Of a stretch of DNA of 64,000 nucleotides, positions 7,364 through 16,546 are shown piece by piece. The DNA is from AC-32 sp038237925. Lineage in GTDB: Bacteria; Actinomycetota; Thermoleophilia; Gaiellales; Gaiellaceae. The position numbers were made by a program, and so were the translations under genes. The stretch's first letter is position 1. Each line of letters starts with the position of its first letter. The DNA is taken from NCBI GenBank assembly GCA_038237925.1, contig JBBRYF010000007.1, positions 1-64,000 of the forward strand. Reading direction: 5' to 3'. The notes under the pieces are model-generated. The model was not told the origin of the DNA. It did not search any database and saw only the letters and a list, made by a program, of their open reading frames with translations.

Positions 7364-9221
7364 TGGCCGTGGTCAGAGCCGCAGCCTCAAGTCGCTCGAC
7401 AGCATCCGGATCACCTTCAAGCGCTGCGTCGTCGTCCTCGATCTGCAGAGCGGCGAGGATCTCGTCAGGAATCTGGCAGAAGCGGAACGAATCGGTCTCG
7501 CCGACGTCGCATGTGGCGCCGTATGCGCGAAGTGGCCGACGCAGGCCGCGCTCCTTGACTTCATCGAACATATGCACGAGCACGTCACGGGTGATGGTGC
7601 TGTTGGTCCGGCCGTTCCAGCACAGGCAGATCGCCTCTTGCCGCGGGTTGTGGCCGACGACATAGTCGCCGCGAACCTTGGTGATGCCGCGACCCTTGCC
7701 CGTCGCGTCGGTCTGGATGATGAGGTTGGCGATGGCCTCGCGTTCCAGCTCGAGGATCGCATCGCGGTTGAGACGGCGACCCTTAGTCTCGAAGGCGAAT
7801 CCACCCGGCAACTCTTCCTTCTCAATTGCAGCCTGCAGACGGGGGGCGAGCAAGGTACGGCAGTACTTGTCCTCACGCGCACCCTCCTCGATGAGGATGA
7901 AGCGGCGAAGGCCGCCGTCACGCGCGTTGAGGCGCATGACGGCATGCCCGGTCGTGCCCGATCCCGCGAACGGGTCCAGAACGAGGGCGTCGATGTCGGC
8001 TGCGGCGCCCAGCAGCAGCGTCATTAGCTCAACGGGCTTCGGGTGGGGATAGCGATCTGCCGCACCAGGAATGAGCGCGTTGAGCAAATCAGAGCCATTG
8101 CGGCCCGGAACTACGATGACGCTTCGCAGCGCAGTGGCCGCGTCCTTGAGGTAACGGCGAAGTTGTGCCGGCTCAGTGTCGTCCTTGCCGAAGACGATGA
8201 GGTCATTTTCTAGGAGCTGCTTCATCGACTCCGGCGGATAGCGATAACCGCGTGGGGGCCTCTTGACCGGCTTCCCTGTCTTGGGATGTGGGATGTCGTA
8301 GAAGTAGCCGCCTTCGTACGGCTTCTCGAGATGCCAGTCCTTGGCCCAGGGGCCACGCGCGTCGATGTTGCGGTAGCGCTCCATACGGCCGAGGTCGATG
8401 ACGTCGTCGCCGCGTTCCTCCGCGGCCTTCCGGTACTCGGCCTTGTGCTCCTTGACCGCAGCGCGGTACGCCTTCTCCAGCTTCTTCGGGTCGCGTTCCG
8501 TTGCCCGCAGCTGTTCGTATGTGCTTAGGAGCCACTCCTTTGCAGGGCTGATCCCCTGCCATCGCTCAGGCACCGATTCGATCCGCTTGGCGTAGCAGAG
8601 GATGTACTCGTGCTCGACAGCGATTCTTGTTGGGTTATTGGAGACGGCTTGCTTCCAAACGAGGGTGCCGATCCGGTTCTGCTCGCCAAAGATTTCGTCC
8701 ATGAGCATGCCGAGCCGGAAAAGTTCGACGTCGTTGATCGAGACAAAGCAGATCCCGTGCTCCGCGAGGAGCTGCCACGTCAACCAGAGGCGCGGCCCCA
8801 TGTAGTTGAGCCACTTAGTGTGACGGCCGCCGTCCTCGTTGTTGACGTAGACCATGTCGTCGCCGTCCGCGTTCGGGTCGTGAAACCGCGCATCTGAGTA
8901 GGCGAAGTCCTTCTTGCCGGTGTTGTACGGGGGGTCGAGATATGCCACGTCGACGCGGCCCTGGTACTGGGAGCGCAGGGAGACCATGACCTGGAGGTTG
9001 TCTCCCTCGATCACGCGATTGCCGTCCTGCTCCCCGTATGAGAGTTCGGGGAGAGGGTCAAGCACACGGGGTGCGGGCATCCGTGTCCGATAACCCTTCC
9101 GTCCTTCCCAGTGAAGGTACATCCCCGCCCCGGCCGGTCGCACGGGGGCTTTGGTCACGGGATCGAGACCCTCTCGCCCGTTGCTCGCACGAGCTTGCAC
9201 CGTGTGTTTGCGCTTCGCCAT
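7350..9221 (-). CDS. mod: Type III DNA adenine methyltransferase (Mod)
   Basis: The product (about 623 residues) is a beta-class N6-adenine or N4-cytosine methyltransferase. Motif IV DPPYNTGKKDF is near residue 96 and the SAM motif LDPFAGSGTTGHAV lies in the C-terminal third, the beta order typical of type III Mod. A long insertion between them is the likely target-recognition region. Mod binds the site and methylates one strand, protecting against the co-encoded Res. The ATG at 9221 (MAKRKHT) was chosen; an ATG at 9233 and longer frames exist, and no strong ribosome site decides. It is divergent from the HARE-HTH gene across 171 bp. Confidence 0.88.
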   Translation of the reverse strand: MAKRKHTVQARASNGREGLDPVTKAPVRPAGAGMYLHWEGRKGYRTRMPAPRVLDPLPELSYGEQDGNRVIEGDNLQVMVSLRSQYQGRVDVAYLDPPYNTGKKDFAYSDARFHDPNADGDDMVYVNNEDGGRHTKWLNYMGPRLWLTWQLLAEHGICFVSINDVELFRLGMLMDEIFGEQNRIGTLVWKQAVSNNPTRIAVEHEYILCYAKRIESVPERWQGISPAKEWLLSTYEQLRATERDPKKLEKAYRAAVKEHKAEYRKAAEERGDDVIDLGRMERYRNIDARGPWAKDWHLEKPYEGGYFYDIPHPKTGKPVKRPPRGYRYPPESMKQLLENDLIVFGKDDTEPAQLRRYLKDAATALRSVIVVPGRNGSDLLNALIPGAADRYPHPKPVELMTLLLGAAADIDALVLDPFAGSGTTGHAVMRLNARDGGLRRFILIEEGAREDKYCRTLLAPRLQAAIEKEELPGGFAFETKGRRLNRDAILELEREAIANLIIQTDATGKGRGITKVRGDYVVGHNPRQEAICLCWNGRTNSTITRDVLVHMFDEVKERGLRRPLRAYGATCDVGETDSFRFCQIPDEILAALQIEDDDAALEGDPDAVERLEAAALTTANGRR

Positions 9222-9392
9222 CAGCCTGGACATTCTTGCTGATGCGACGGTCAGACTCATGCCTCGTGGCAGTGCGCCGCAACTGAGCACGGTTTCTCAT
9301 ACCCGTCTGGAGGACTGGACTTTCGAGGCGAACAGAGCGTCCATGTGACGCCGACGGGGCCGATAGGCGGCTCCCGGCGAAGGAGGCATGAG

Positions 9393-9782
9393 ATGGCACG
9401 CAAGGCGAAGTCGAAGAAATCAGGCAAGGCCGCTGCGATCGAGGTGCTCCGGCGCAGCCGTAAGGCGATGCCCGTAAGGGAGGTCGTGGAGAAGGCGCTG
9501 GCGGATCCCGCCGTGACGGGAATGAAGGGCAAGACCCCGGAGGCCACGCTCTCGGCGGCCTTGTACACCGAAGCCAAGAAGCCCGATGGGGCGGTGATCC
9601 TCGTCGAGCGGGGGATGATGAAGGCGCGTCCGCAACGCGGTGGAGGCGGCGGCGCGAAAAAGCGTGCCCCCGCAGCACCGAAAGAGAAGGAGAAGCCGAC
9701 CCCGCGGAAGACGCGGCATCTCGCGGCGGTCGAGAACCATGACGCAGACGCGGCGCTCGGCTCGCGCCGCGCCCCGCGCTAA
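9393..9782 (+). CDS. HARE-HTH domain protein
   Basis: This 129-residue protein has a basic start, then a HARE-HTH winged-helix domain (about residues 12-75: AAIEVLRRS, MPVREVVEKAL, GKTPEATLSAALYTE, FV-type wing replaced by AVILVERGMMKAR). The C-terminal tail is Lys/Pro/Ala-rich and disordered. HARE-HTH modules occur in restriction enzymes, RNA polymerase delta and ASXL proteins and are thought to bind modified or distorted DNA. An AAGGAGG site six bases before the ATG fixes the start. It is transcribed away from mod, so it may share its control region or belong to the same defence locus. Confidence 0.75.
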   Translation: MARKAKSKKSGKAAAIEVLRRSRKAMPVREVVEKALADPAVTGMKGKTPEATLSAALYTEAKKPDGAVILVERGMMKARPQRGGGGGAKKRAPAAPKEKEKPTPRKTRHLAAVENHDADAALGSRRAPR

Positions 9783-9904
9783 CGCCCGCAGCCCACGGGG
9801 GAGCCCTGCTACGGCGGGGCACCTGCCGTACTCACCATTTCCCTCACCAATGGCCTCGACGCGATAGCCCGGAACGGCCGCAGAGCGCCTAGAATGGCGG
9901 CTTC

Positions 9905-9977
9905 GCCCTCTTAGCTCAGTTGGTAGAGCACCTCCATGGTAAGGAGGGGGTCGACGGTTCGAGTCCGTCAGAGGGCT
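9905..9977 (+). tRNA. tRNA-Thr(GGT)
   Basis: A complete cloverleaf can be drawn: acceptor GCCCTCT/AGAGGGC, D stem GCTC/GAGC with loop AGTTGGTA, anticodon stem CCTCC/GGAGG with loop ATGGTAA (anticodon GGT), and T stem GACGG/CCGTC with loop TTCGAGT. The length is 73 bases and CCA is not encoded. Its 3' half from the anticodon loop onward recurs downstream at 10817 and 13906 and, degraded, near 19981 and 20068, the pattern left by tyrosine-recombinase integration. Confidence 0.97.
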
Positions 9978-10170
9978 CTGCAAAAGGGCTGGAGTTGAAG
10001 CTTTCCGGCTACGGCTCTACTTGCTATCGATCGAACGTGCTCGGGTATGGAGCACTTTGTGGAACACCCAGATCTTCTTCGTCGCCGCAACGCGCCCGGG
10101 ACGCGCCGACTTTGGCACTGAGGGCCGTTGTGTCTTCGGCCCGGAGAATCCGCGACCCGCAGCGCTAGCG

Positions 10171-10214
10171 GTTTCCTAAACCGCGTGCACAAGTTCGATT
10201 CTTGTCGGGGGCAC
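10171..10214 (+). repeat. tRNA-Arg(CCT) 3'-half remnant, att-like copy 1
   Basis: The sequence contains an anticodon arm GCGGT-TTCCTAA-ACCGC (anticodon CCT), a variable stretch, a T arm ACAAG-TTCGATT-CTTGT and a 3' acceptor strand CGGGGGC. The matching 5' half (acceptor, D arm) is absent; upstream bases do not pair. A second copy lies at 26947-26988 in the same orientation. A 3' half starting at the anticodon loop is what an attR or attL site looks like after element integration and decay. Confidence 0.75.
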
Positions 10215-10217
10215 TGA

Positions 10218-10478
10218 CCCGCACGGTGGTCGAAACGCTGGCACAAAGAAGAACGGCTGGATCTCCTCGCGGCTGGCCACGCGGATCTCCTGGACGAAGC
10301 CCTGCACGGAGCCCCCGACTCCGAGCGAGCGGCGGCACTGGGCCTCAGGCGCGGCGAGTTATCCCGAGAAATCATCGATCGAGTCGCTTCTCGCGTCGAC
10401 GCTGGCCTGGCCGAGCGGCGCCGGCGGTTGGTAACCACTGATGATTGGGGCAAGAGCAAAGCGTGGGCGAAGAAATGA
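10218..10478 (+). pseudogene. Truncated open frame upstream of the Vsr remnant
   Basis: An open frame without a start codon runs from just after the tRNA-Arg remnant to a TGA at 10476-10478. It encodes 86 residues rich in charged helix (EERLDLLAAGHADLLDEAL, ELSREIIDRVASRV) and ends KSKAWAKK. The stop overlaps the ATG of the Vsr-like gene, so the two were probably one operon. The missing 5' end coincides with the tRNA-Arg remnant, so it appears to have been cut off by recombination. I do not recognise the family. Confidence 0.5.
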
Positions 10479-10664
10479 ACGCGAGCACCTCTAGACCGGA
10501 TTTCGCGACCTCGGCACGAATGCGCCGCACGAGGCGACGCGACACGGCGGCCGAGCTGGCCCTCAGGCGAGAGCTCCACCGGCGGGGCCTGCGATATTTC
10601 GTCGACTACGCGCCGCTGCGGACGAACCGACGCCGTCGCGCGGACATCGTCTTTCCACGCGCAA
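10475..10664 (+). pseudogene. Truncated Vsr-like (very-short-patch repair) endonuclease
   Basis: The first 63 residues match the N-terminus of Vsr/DUF559-type endonucleases: RMRRTRRRDTAAELALRREL, then LRYFVDY, and ADIVFPRA, which holds the catalytic Asp. After this the similarity stops abruptly; the downstream metal-binding H and C residues (WHxH type) are missing, although the frame stays open to 11305. Intact relatives are about 130-150 residues. The ATG overlaps the stop of the preceding fragment. It is a decayed repair or restriction-associated gene. Confidence 0.7.
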
Positions 10665-11015
10665 CCGACAGAATCGACAACGGAACCCGGTGTGGCGGGG
10701 CGGCGCGGCCGATGCTCGCCCCGTGGGATGGAGCCTTTATGGAGCCCCGTGGTTGCAACGGTCGCAACGGACGGCAACGATTTTGGCTTGTTTTCGGCGG
10801 TTGCCGCGAGAAGCACATGGTAAGGAGGGCGTCGACGGTTCGAGTCCGTCAGAGACGTTTGCAAACTAGGCAAAGGAAGAGGGCTTCCGCGAAATGCCTG
10901 GTTGGCTTGTGCAAGCCGATCCGAGCTGTGGTGACCCCTCTTAGCAGACAGGGAACTAGACACAGGTTGCTGTGTTGGGTTGGCGCGGCCGTACCGGCGC
11001 TGAGAGGATCGCATC
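10665..11015 (+). repeat. Gene-free stretch with a tRNA-Thr 3'-half copy (10817-10854)
   Basis: This 351-bp stretch has no supported gene. At 10817-10854 it carries 38 bases matching the tRNA-Thr gene from the first base of the anticodon loop, with one mismatch (G to C at base 14). The acceptor end differs after CAGAG. The 5' half of the tRNA is absent. Confidence 0.75.
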
Positions 11016-13766
11016 GTGGTTGTCGCGCTCGATCGTCGCCTTGTTGCGGTGATGTTCACGGACATGGCCGGGTACACCGCGTTGTTGCAGGCGGACGAGC
11101 GTCTCGCAGTCGACCGGCGAGAGCGGTACTGGGACGCGCTCGAACGTCATCACGAGGCGTTCGGGGGGATGATCGTGCAACGGCTCGGGGACGGAAGCAT
11201 GAGCATGTTCCCGAGCTCGCTCGCCGCGGTCCAGGCAGCGGTAGCTGTTCAGCAGGAGCTCGCCCCGCAGGACGTGCTGGTTCGTATCGGCGTGCACAGC
11301 GGTGAGGTGGTCGTCGAACCGGAGCGGTTGACGGGCGATGCCGTCAACGTCGCTGCGCGGATCGAGTCGTTCGCCGTCCCAGGCGGCGTCTTGCTGTCGG
11401 ACGCGGCGTACGAGCAGATCAAGAACCGAAGCGATGTTGTTGCCGTGCCGTTGGGGCGGTTCAGGCTCAAGAACGTCGGGCGCGCCTTCGAACTGTTTGC
11501 CGTGTCGGCCGACGGCTTGGTGGTACCGGACGCGAGAGCGCTCGAGGGAAAGGGCGAGCGCTTCGCGAGCCTGCCGAGCAGTCTCCCCACTCCGGTGGTG
11601 CCGCTCGTCGGGCGTACGGGCGAGCTCGCCGCGCTCACCGATCTCGTGCGAACGCAGCGGGTGGTCACGATCACCGGTCCCGGCGGGGTCGGAAAGACGC
11701 GCGTGCTGATCGAGCTCGGACGGCTCCTCGCAGCAGAGTTCCCGGACGCTCTCGCGTTCATCACGCTCGCAGACGTCTCCGAGCCTGCGGCGTTCCTCCC
11801 GACGCTCGCGACCGCACTCGACGTCAAGGAGGCGGAGGAACGAACGCTCCTCGACGGCATCGTCTCCCTGATCGGCGACCGGCCCACCCTGCTGCTTCTG
11901 GACAACTTCGAGCAGATCGTCGCTGTCGCACCCGAAGTGGCGACGCTGACTGAGCGCTGCCCCATCTTGCGAATCGTCGTGACGAGCCGTGCGCCGTTGA
12001 GGCTCGCGGCCGAACACGAATTTTCGTTGGGGCCGCTCGCGCTCCCTTCCGGGTCGGAAGGAGTCTCGCCGGAGTCGGTCGCGGCGTCCCCCGCCGTCGT
12101 GCTGTTCGTGCAGCGCGCGAGGTCGGCCCGGGGGTCGTTCGACGTGACGGCCGACAACGCCGCAGCGATCGCAGCCATCTGCCGCAGGCTCGACGGGCTG
12201 CCGCTCCCCCTGGAGCTCGCCGCTGCTCGTTCACGGTTGTTGTCACCCGACGCGCTCCTCGAGCGCCTCGACCACGCTCTCGACGTGCTCACGTCAGCGA
12301 ATCGCGACAGCCCGGGGCGGCAGCAGACGCTCCGGGCGACGATCGACTGGAGCCATTCGCTGCTGACGGAGCCGGAGCAGCGGCTCTTCCGGCGCATGGC
12401 CCTCTTCGCAGGCGGGTGTGCGTTCGCAGATGTCGAGGCCGTCTGCGCCGACGCGGAGACGCCTTCACTCGACGGGATCGAGTCGCTCGTGGACAAGGCG
12501 CTCGTGCGCGTCGAGGCACAAGACCGGCTCCAGATGCTGGAGACGATTCGCGAATACGCGAGAGAACGACTCGAGGCTGCCGGGGAGTCTGACCAGATCG
12601 CGCTGAGACACGCTCATCGGTACGCGGCCCTCGCTCGCGAGGTCCGAGACGGCATCGAGGGCACGACCCAGCAAGCGTCGATCGAGCAAGGCGTCGCGGA
12701 CGAGGCCAATCTGGAAGCCGCTCTCGGCAAGCTTCTCGACGCCGCGCGCGCAGGCGACGCCGACGCCCTCGAGGCCGGCCTCCAGCTTTGCGGCGACCTC
12801 TGGATGTACTGGCACATCCGAGGAAAGCACCTGACGGCGCGCGACTACACCGCCCGCTTTCTCCAAGCCGATGCGACGAGCGCCCCCACACGCGGTCGCG
12901 TGGGCGCACTGATCACGGCGGGGCTCGCGTCCTGGACCCTGGGGGCGTACGAACAGGCGGACGAGCAGTGGGCCGAGGCGTGTCAGGGGGCAGCGGGGCC
13001 CGGCCCAGCGCGAGAGGTCTGCATTGCCGCGACATGCCGCGCGATCGGTCTGCTTGGATCCGACCTCGAGGAAGCGTCCAAGTGTGCGCGCGAGGGCGCC
13101 GAGGCGAGCCGCGCGCTCGGCTTCGCCTGGGCTGAGGGCCTCGCCTCGAGCTTCGACGGGATCGTCGACGCTCTCCAGGGAGACACCAAGACCGCAGCGG
13201 AGAAGTCCGAGCACGCACTTGCGATTCAGCGGAGGCTCGGCGACCACGAAGGAGCCGGCGTTTCCCTCAGTACTCTCGCCCAACTCGCGGCGGGCCGTGA
13301 CGACCTCGTCGACGCGCTCGATCTGTACGGTCAGGCGCTCGCAGCCTTCGAAGCGATCGGAGATCGCGCAGAGGAAGCGCGCATCCTGTCGGAAATGGCG
13401 TGGACGCACCTCGGGCTCGAAGACGCCGCAGCCGCACGCCGGTACTTCTTCGAGTCCGTTCGGGCGTACACCGAGCTCGCGAGCATCCGTGGAGTCGGCC
13501 TCTCGTTGATCGGCCTTGCGGCTGCCGCCGCAGTCGCCCACCGGCCCGATGCAGCAGTACGCATCGCGGCAGCGGCCGAGATCTATGCCAGCGAAGAGGG
13601 CATCGTCAACGTCTACGGCGACAATCCGGTCGGGCGGGAACTCATCGACCGCGCGCGCGCCTCGCTGGCCGCGGAGGATGTCATCCGCGCGACCGAGGCC
13701 GGCCGAAGGCTCACCATTGTCGAGACGCTCGAGATGGCTCGGCCGGGCGATCCGGCTCCGGCGTAG
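11016..13766 (+). CDS. Class III cyclase - NB-ARC-type ATPase - TPR protein
   Basis: This 916-residue protein has three parts. The class III nucleotide cyclase domain (residues 8-170) has metal aspartates Asp16 in FTDMAGYT and Asp59 in GDGSMSMF, plus the transition-state segment VNVAARIE. The AAA/NB-ARC ATPase has Walker A GPGGVGKTR and Walker B LLLLDNFE. The C-terminal half is TPR-like helical repeats. This architecture is common in actinobacterial cyclases; the ATPase-TPR part resembles the regulatory core of large LuxR-type regulators but no HTH is present. The start is GTG with GAGAGG upstream. It probably makes a cyclic nucleotide under ATPase/TPR control; the signal is unknown. Confidence 0.88.
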   Translation: MVVALDRRLVAVMFTDMAGYTALLQADERLAVDRRERYWDALERHHEAFGGMIVQRLGDGSMSMFPSSLAAVQAAVAVQQELAPQDVLVRIGVHSGEVVVEPERLTGDAVNVAARIESFAVPGGVLLSDAAYEQIKNRSDVVAVPLGRFRLKNVGRAFELFAVSADGLVVPDARALEGKGERFASLPSSLPTPVVPLVGRTGELAALTDLVRTQRVVTITGPGGVGKTRVLIELGRLLAAEFPDALAFITLADVSEPAAFLPTLATALDVKEAEERTLLDGIVSLIGDRPTLLLLDNFEQIVAVAPEVATLTERCPILRIVVTSRAPLRLAAEHEFSLGPLALPSGSEGVSPESVAASPAVVLFVQRARSARGSFDVTADNAAAIAAICRRLDGLPLPLELAAARSRLLSPDALLERLDHALDVLTSANRDSPGRQQTLRATIDWSHSLLTEPEQRLFRRMALFAGGCAFADVEAVCADAETPSLDGIESLVDKALVRVEAQDRLQMLETIREYARERLEAAGESDQIALRHAHRYAALAREVRDGIEGTTQQASIEQGVADEANLEAALGKLLDAARAGDADALEAGLQLCGDLWMYWHIRGKHLTARDYTARFLQADATSAPTRGRVGALITAGLASWTLGAYEQADEQWAEACQGAAGPGPAREVCIAATCRAIGLLGSDLEEASKCAREGAEASRALGFAWAEGLASSFDGIVDALQGDTKTAAEKSEHALAIQRRLGDHEGAGVSLSTLAQLAAGRDDLVDALDLYGQALAAFEAIGDRAEEARILSEMAWTHLGLEDAAAARRYFFESVRAYTELASIRGVGLSLIGLAAAAAVAHRPDAAVRIAAAAEIYASEEGIVNVYGDNPVGRELIDRARASLAAEDVIRATEAGRRLTIVETLEMARPGDPAPA

Positions 13767-14161
13767 CCGAGGGAACCCTGAGGGAACATCAGCGCGGGCA
13801 CCGGAGTCCACGGGAGGTCGCTCGTCTTCGGGCGATTCCCGGTTCTTGCGGGACTTCCGTGCCCGCGGTTCCCGGCCTTGCCCGCCGTTCCCGCCTCGTT
13901 GCTCGATGGTAAGGAGGGGTCGACGGTTCGAGTCCGTCAGAGCGAGGCTGGATGTGCTGGCCGTCGTTTCGACGTGCACTTAGGATTCTGCGCGCGATGT
14001 CAACGCCCGAGAGCGCCGGGAAGCTGGCGACATAGGTTCGCATCGTGTCGACCGGACGGAAAGGCGCCGCGAGCGGCCTGCGGCGATCCGGAAGGCTTCA
14101 GGTCGTACCGGTGCTCGTCAGATGCTGCGATTGACCAGGTCTTCCTGAGAGGGCTGGGAAC
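13767..14161 (+). repeat. Gene-free stretch with a tRNA-Thr 3'-half copy (13906-13942)
   Basis: Between the two cyclase genes there is no supported gene. Bases 13906-13942 match the tRNA-Thr gene from the anticodon loop through the T arm to CAGAG with a single-base deletion in the G-run. The six bases before it (TGCTCG, starting 13900) are also found before the copy at 19981, so those two copies are more closely related to each other. Antisense reading frames over such copies are spurious. Confidence 0.75.
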
Positions 14162-15937
14162 GTGTTTCGATCCCGCCGGTCGCCAAAGCGATTATTGGCA
14201 ACAATCCTCTTCACGGACATCGTAGGTTCTACCGACCTGGCCGCCAGGCTCGGGGACCGGGAATGGCAACGGCTTGTGTCCGGCCACCACACTGCGGTTC
14301 GCCGAGAACTCCACCGCTTCGGTGGTCGAGAGGTCGATACCGCGGGAGACGGATTCTTCGCCACCTTCGACCAGCCTGCCCAGGCGGTTCGCGGCGCCGA
14401 CGCGATCGTCGCGGCAGTCTCCAAGCTGGGCGTTTCGATCCGGGCAGGCGTCCACGCCGGAGAGGTCGAGGCCGCCGACGAGAAGATCGCCGGGATTGCC
14501 GTGCATATTGCGAACAGAGTGATGTCCGCGGCGGAGCCAGGGGAGGTGCTTGTGTCGGGCACGCTCCGGGATCTGGTCGCCGGATCGGGCCTCGAGTTCA
14601 GCGATCGCGGCCTGAAAGAGCTCAAGGGCGTCCCTGGCGAGTGGCACCTGTGGGCGCTGGTTCGCGAGGTGGCGGATGCCGACCAGCACGCAATCTCAGC
14701 TGGCGACCCTGTTGTGGTAGCGGGCGCCCGCCCGAGCTTGCCGCTGCCGGACAAGCCGTCGATCGCGGTCCTGCCGTTCACCAATCTGAGCGGTGATCCG
14801 GAGCAGGACTACTTCGCCGACGGCATGGTCGAGGACATCATCACCGGCCTGTCGCGGATCAAGTGGATCTTCGTCATCGCCCGTAACTCGAGCTTCGCCT
14901 ACAGGGGCAAGGCGATGGATGTGAAGCAGGTTGGCCGCGAGCTGGGCGTGCGCTACGTCCTCGAAGGCAGCGTCCGGAAAGCCGGGAACCGCGTTCGCAT
15001 CACGGCTCAGCTGATCGATGCGGGAACGGGGACCCACATGTGGGCCGACCGTTACGACCGTGCGCTCGACGATGTCTTCGCCGTCCAGGACGAGCTGACG
15101 ATTGGCGTTGTAGGCGTCATCGAGCCGACCCTACGCGAAGCGGAGATCGAGCGCGCCCGGCGGAAGCGGCCCGACAGCCTGGACGCATATGACCTCTATC
15201 TCCGCGCGCTGCCATTTGCGTTCACGGCGATGCCTCAGGATGCCGACACGGCCCTGACCTTGCTCGTCAGGGCGATCGAGCTGGAGCCAGACTACGCCGC
15301 GGTACACGCGATGATCGCGTGGTGTCACGAGCAGCGGTATCTGCGCGGCGGCCTCAATGAGGAAGTGAAGAAAGCTGCCCTCGATCATGCGCGCGCTGCC
15401 ATTGCGGTCGGTGGCGACGACGCCGCGGCGCTCGCGACCGCCGGCTTTGTTATCGCAGTGATCGAATACGACTACGAGACTGCGACCGTTGCCTTCGACC
15501 GATCCTTCGCGCTGTCGAGCTCCTCGGCCCTCGCGCTCGGTTTCAGTTCCATTGTCCGCGCGTGGAAGGGCGATGACACAACGGCCGTGGACCACGCCAC
15601 TCGTGCGATCCGCCTCAGTCCTTTCGATCCCCTTCTGTACCTGCCCTACGTCGGCCTGGCGTACGCACACTTCGCCGCAGGCCGCTTCGAGGAAGCTGCC
15701 GCTGCGGCGGGCCGAGCAAGTCAATCGAATCCGAAGTTCAGCATGCCGCACGTCCTGCACGCGGCTGCTCTCGCCAACCTCGGCCGCGGTGAAGACGCAA
15801 GGATGGTGGCAGACCGGCTGCGTGAGGTCGAGCCCGACCTCACTGTCTCCACCGCGATCCGGTCGGCGCGCTTTGCGAACCCGGATAAGAACGCTGAGCT
15901 TGGCGACGCGCTACTCCGAGCGGGCCTACCCGAGTAG
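14162..15937 (+). CDS. Class III cyclase with TolB/FlgO-like domain and TPRs
   Basis: The 591-residue protein starts with a class III cyclase domain (Asp19 in FTDIVGST, Asp63 in GDGFFATF, HIANRVMS helix). A TolB-like N-domain module follows (PSIAVLPFTNLSGDPEQDYFADG-type start near residue 199, LEGSVRK), then about ten TPR-like helices. This cyclase-TolB-TPR layout is a known bacterial architecture, probably cytosolic with protein-interaction control. The start is GTG. Together with the cyclase upstream and the cyclic-nucleotide-binding protein at 19529 it could form a local second-messenger module; this link is inference. Confidence 0.88.
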   Translation: MFRSRRSPKRLLATILFTDIVGSTDLAARLGDREWQRLVSGHHTAVRRELHRFGGREVDTAGDGFFATFDQPAQAVRGADAIVAAVSKLGVSIRAGVHAGEVEAADEKIAGIAVHIANRVMSAAEPGEVLVSGTLRDLVAGSGLEFSDRGLKELKGVPGEWHLWALVREVADADQHAISAGDPVVVAGARPSLPLPDKPSIAVLPFTNLSGDPEQDYFADGMVEDIITGLSRIKWIFVIARNSSFAYRGKAMDVKQVGRELGVRYVLEGSVRKAGNRVRITAQLIDAGTGTHMWADRYDRALDDVFAVQDELTIGVVGVIEPTLREAEIERARRKRPDSLDAYDLYLRALPFAFTAMPQDADTALTLLVRAIELEPDYAAVHAMIAWCHEQRYLRGGLNEEVKKAALDHARAAIAVGGDDAAALATAGFVIAVIEYDYETATVAFDRSFALSSSSALALGFSSIVRAWKGDDTTAVDHATRAIRLSPFDPLLYLPYVGLAYAHFAAGRFEEAAAAAGRASQSNPKFSMPHVLHAAALANLGRGEDARMVADRLREVEPDLTVSTAIRSARFANPDKNAELGDALLRAGLPE

Positions 15938-16096
15938 CAGCGCGACGTGCCCCTTTGATCCGATCAGCGGCTAGATCTCGCCGAGCGCCGCGACGGGTAG
16001 GTGACGGTACGGGATGCCGGTGCGCCATCAGCCGAGCGAAGCTGAGGCGGCAGGCCCGGCACCGTCAGGCAGTGGTGCGGTCCTGCGCGGCGCTCG

Positions 16097-16546
16097 TCAG
16101 CTCCCCTCCTGTGACGGGGCTTCGAGCAGATCTTTGAGGTGGCCGAGGTTTGCCTCGAGCTCCCTTCCGGCAATGCGGGCGAAGACGGGCTCGGCCAGCT
16201 TGAAGAAGCCGTGCGCGTCGAGCTCGCCGGTTACGGTGAACCTCGTCCCGCCTTCGAACGCCTCGACGCAATAGCGGCCGCTGAGTGGGATCGGGCCGGA
16301 GACACCCCTGATCGCGGACGTCCTGTTCGGCTCGTACTCGGTCATCTCCCAGGTCGACTCGATCCGCAGGCCGAGGAAGCGGCGAACCTCGCGCACCCTC
16401 GTTCCTACGTCCATCGGCCCCTCCGTGAGCTGCTCCGACTCGGCCAGGGTCGTCTGCCAAAGGATGTTGTCTGCCGTCTGGTGAACGAACTCCCAGACCT
16501 CTTCCACAGGCCGGTCGATCACGACGCTGCGCTCGATCTTCGTCAT
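16097..16546 (-). CDS. SRPBCC / polyketide-cyclase-like protein
   Basis: This 149-residue protein has the START-like SRPBCC pattern: opening strand IERSVVIDRPVEEVWEFV, a central ESTWEMTEYEPNR segment, GGTRFTVTGELDA, and a long C-terminal helix ending ANLGHLKDLLEA. Members bind small hydrophobic ligands in a deep cavity; the ligand here is unknown. A strong AAGGAGG site precedes the ATG. It stands alone, transcribed opposite to its neighbours. Confidence 0.8.
   Translation of the reverse strand: MTKIERSVVIDRPVEEVWEFVHQTADNILWQTTLAESEQLTEGPMDVGTRVREVRRFLGLRIESTWEMTEYEPNRTSAIRGVSGPIPLSGRYCVEAFEGGTRFTVTGELDAHGFFKLAEPVFARIAGRELEANLGHLKDLLEAPSQEGS

Noticed and set aside
6296..7558. 420-residue plus-strand frame
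   Set aside because: It lies antisense to res, whose helicase motifs are intact; the plus product has no recognisable domain.
9420..11077. Minus-strand frames containing the LTDSNRRPPPYH-type peptide
   Set aside because: They are antisense translations of the tRNA-Thr gene and its copies, a well-known false ORF pattern in GC-rich genomes.
10475..11305. A full 277-residue protein continuing the Vsr-like frame
   Set aside because: Similarity ends after residue 63 and the frame then runs through a tRNA-Thr copy, so the continuation is accidental.
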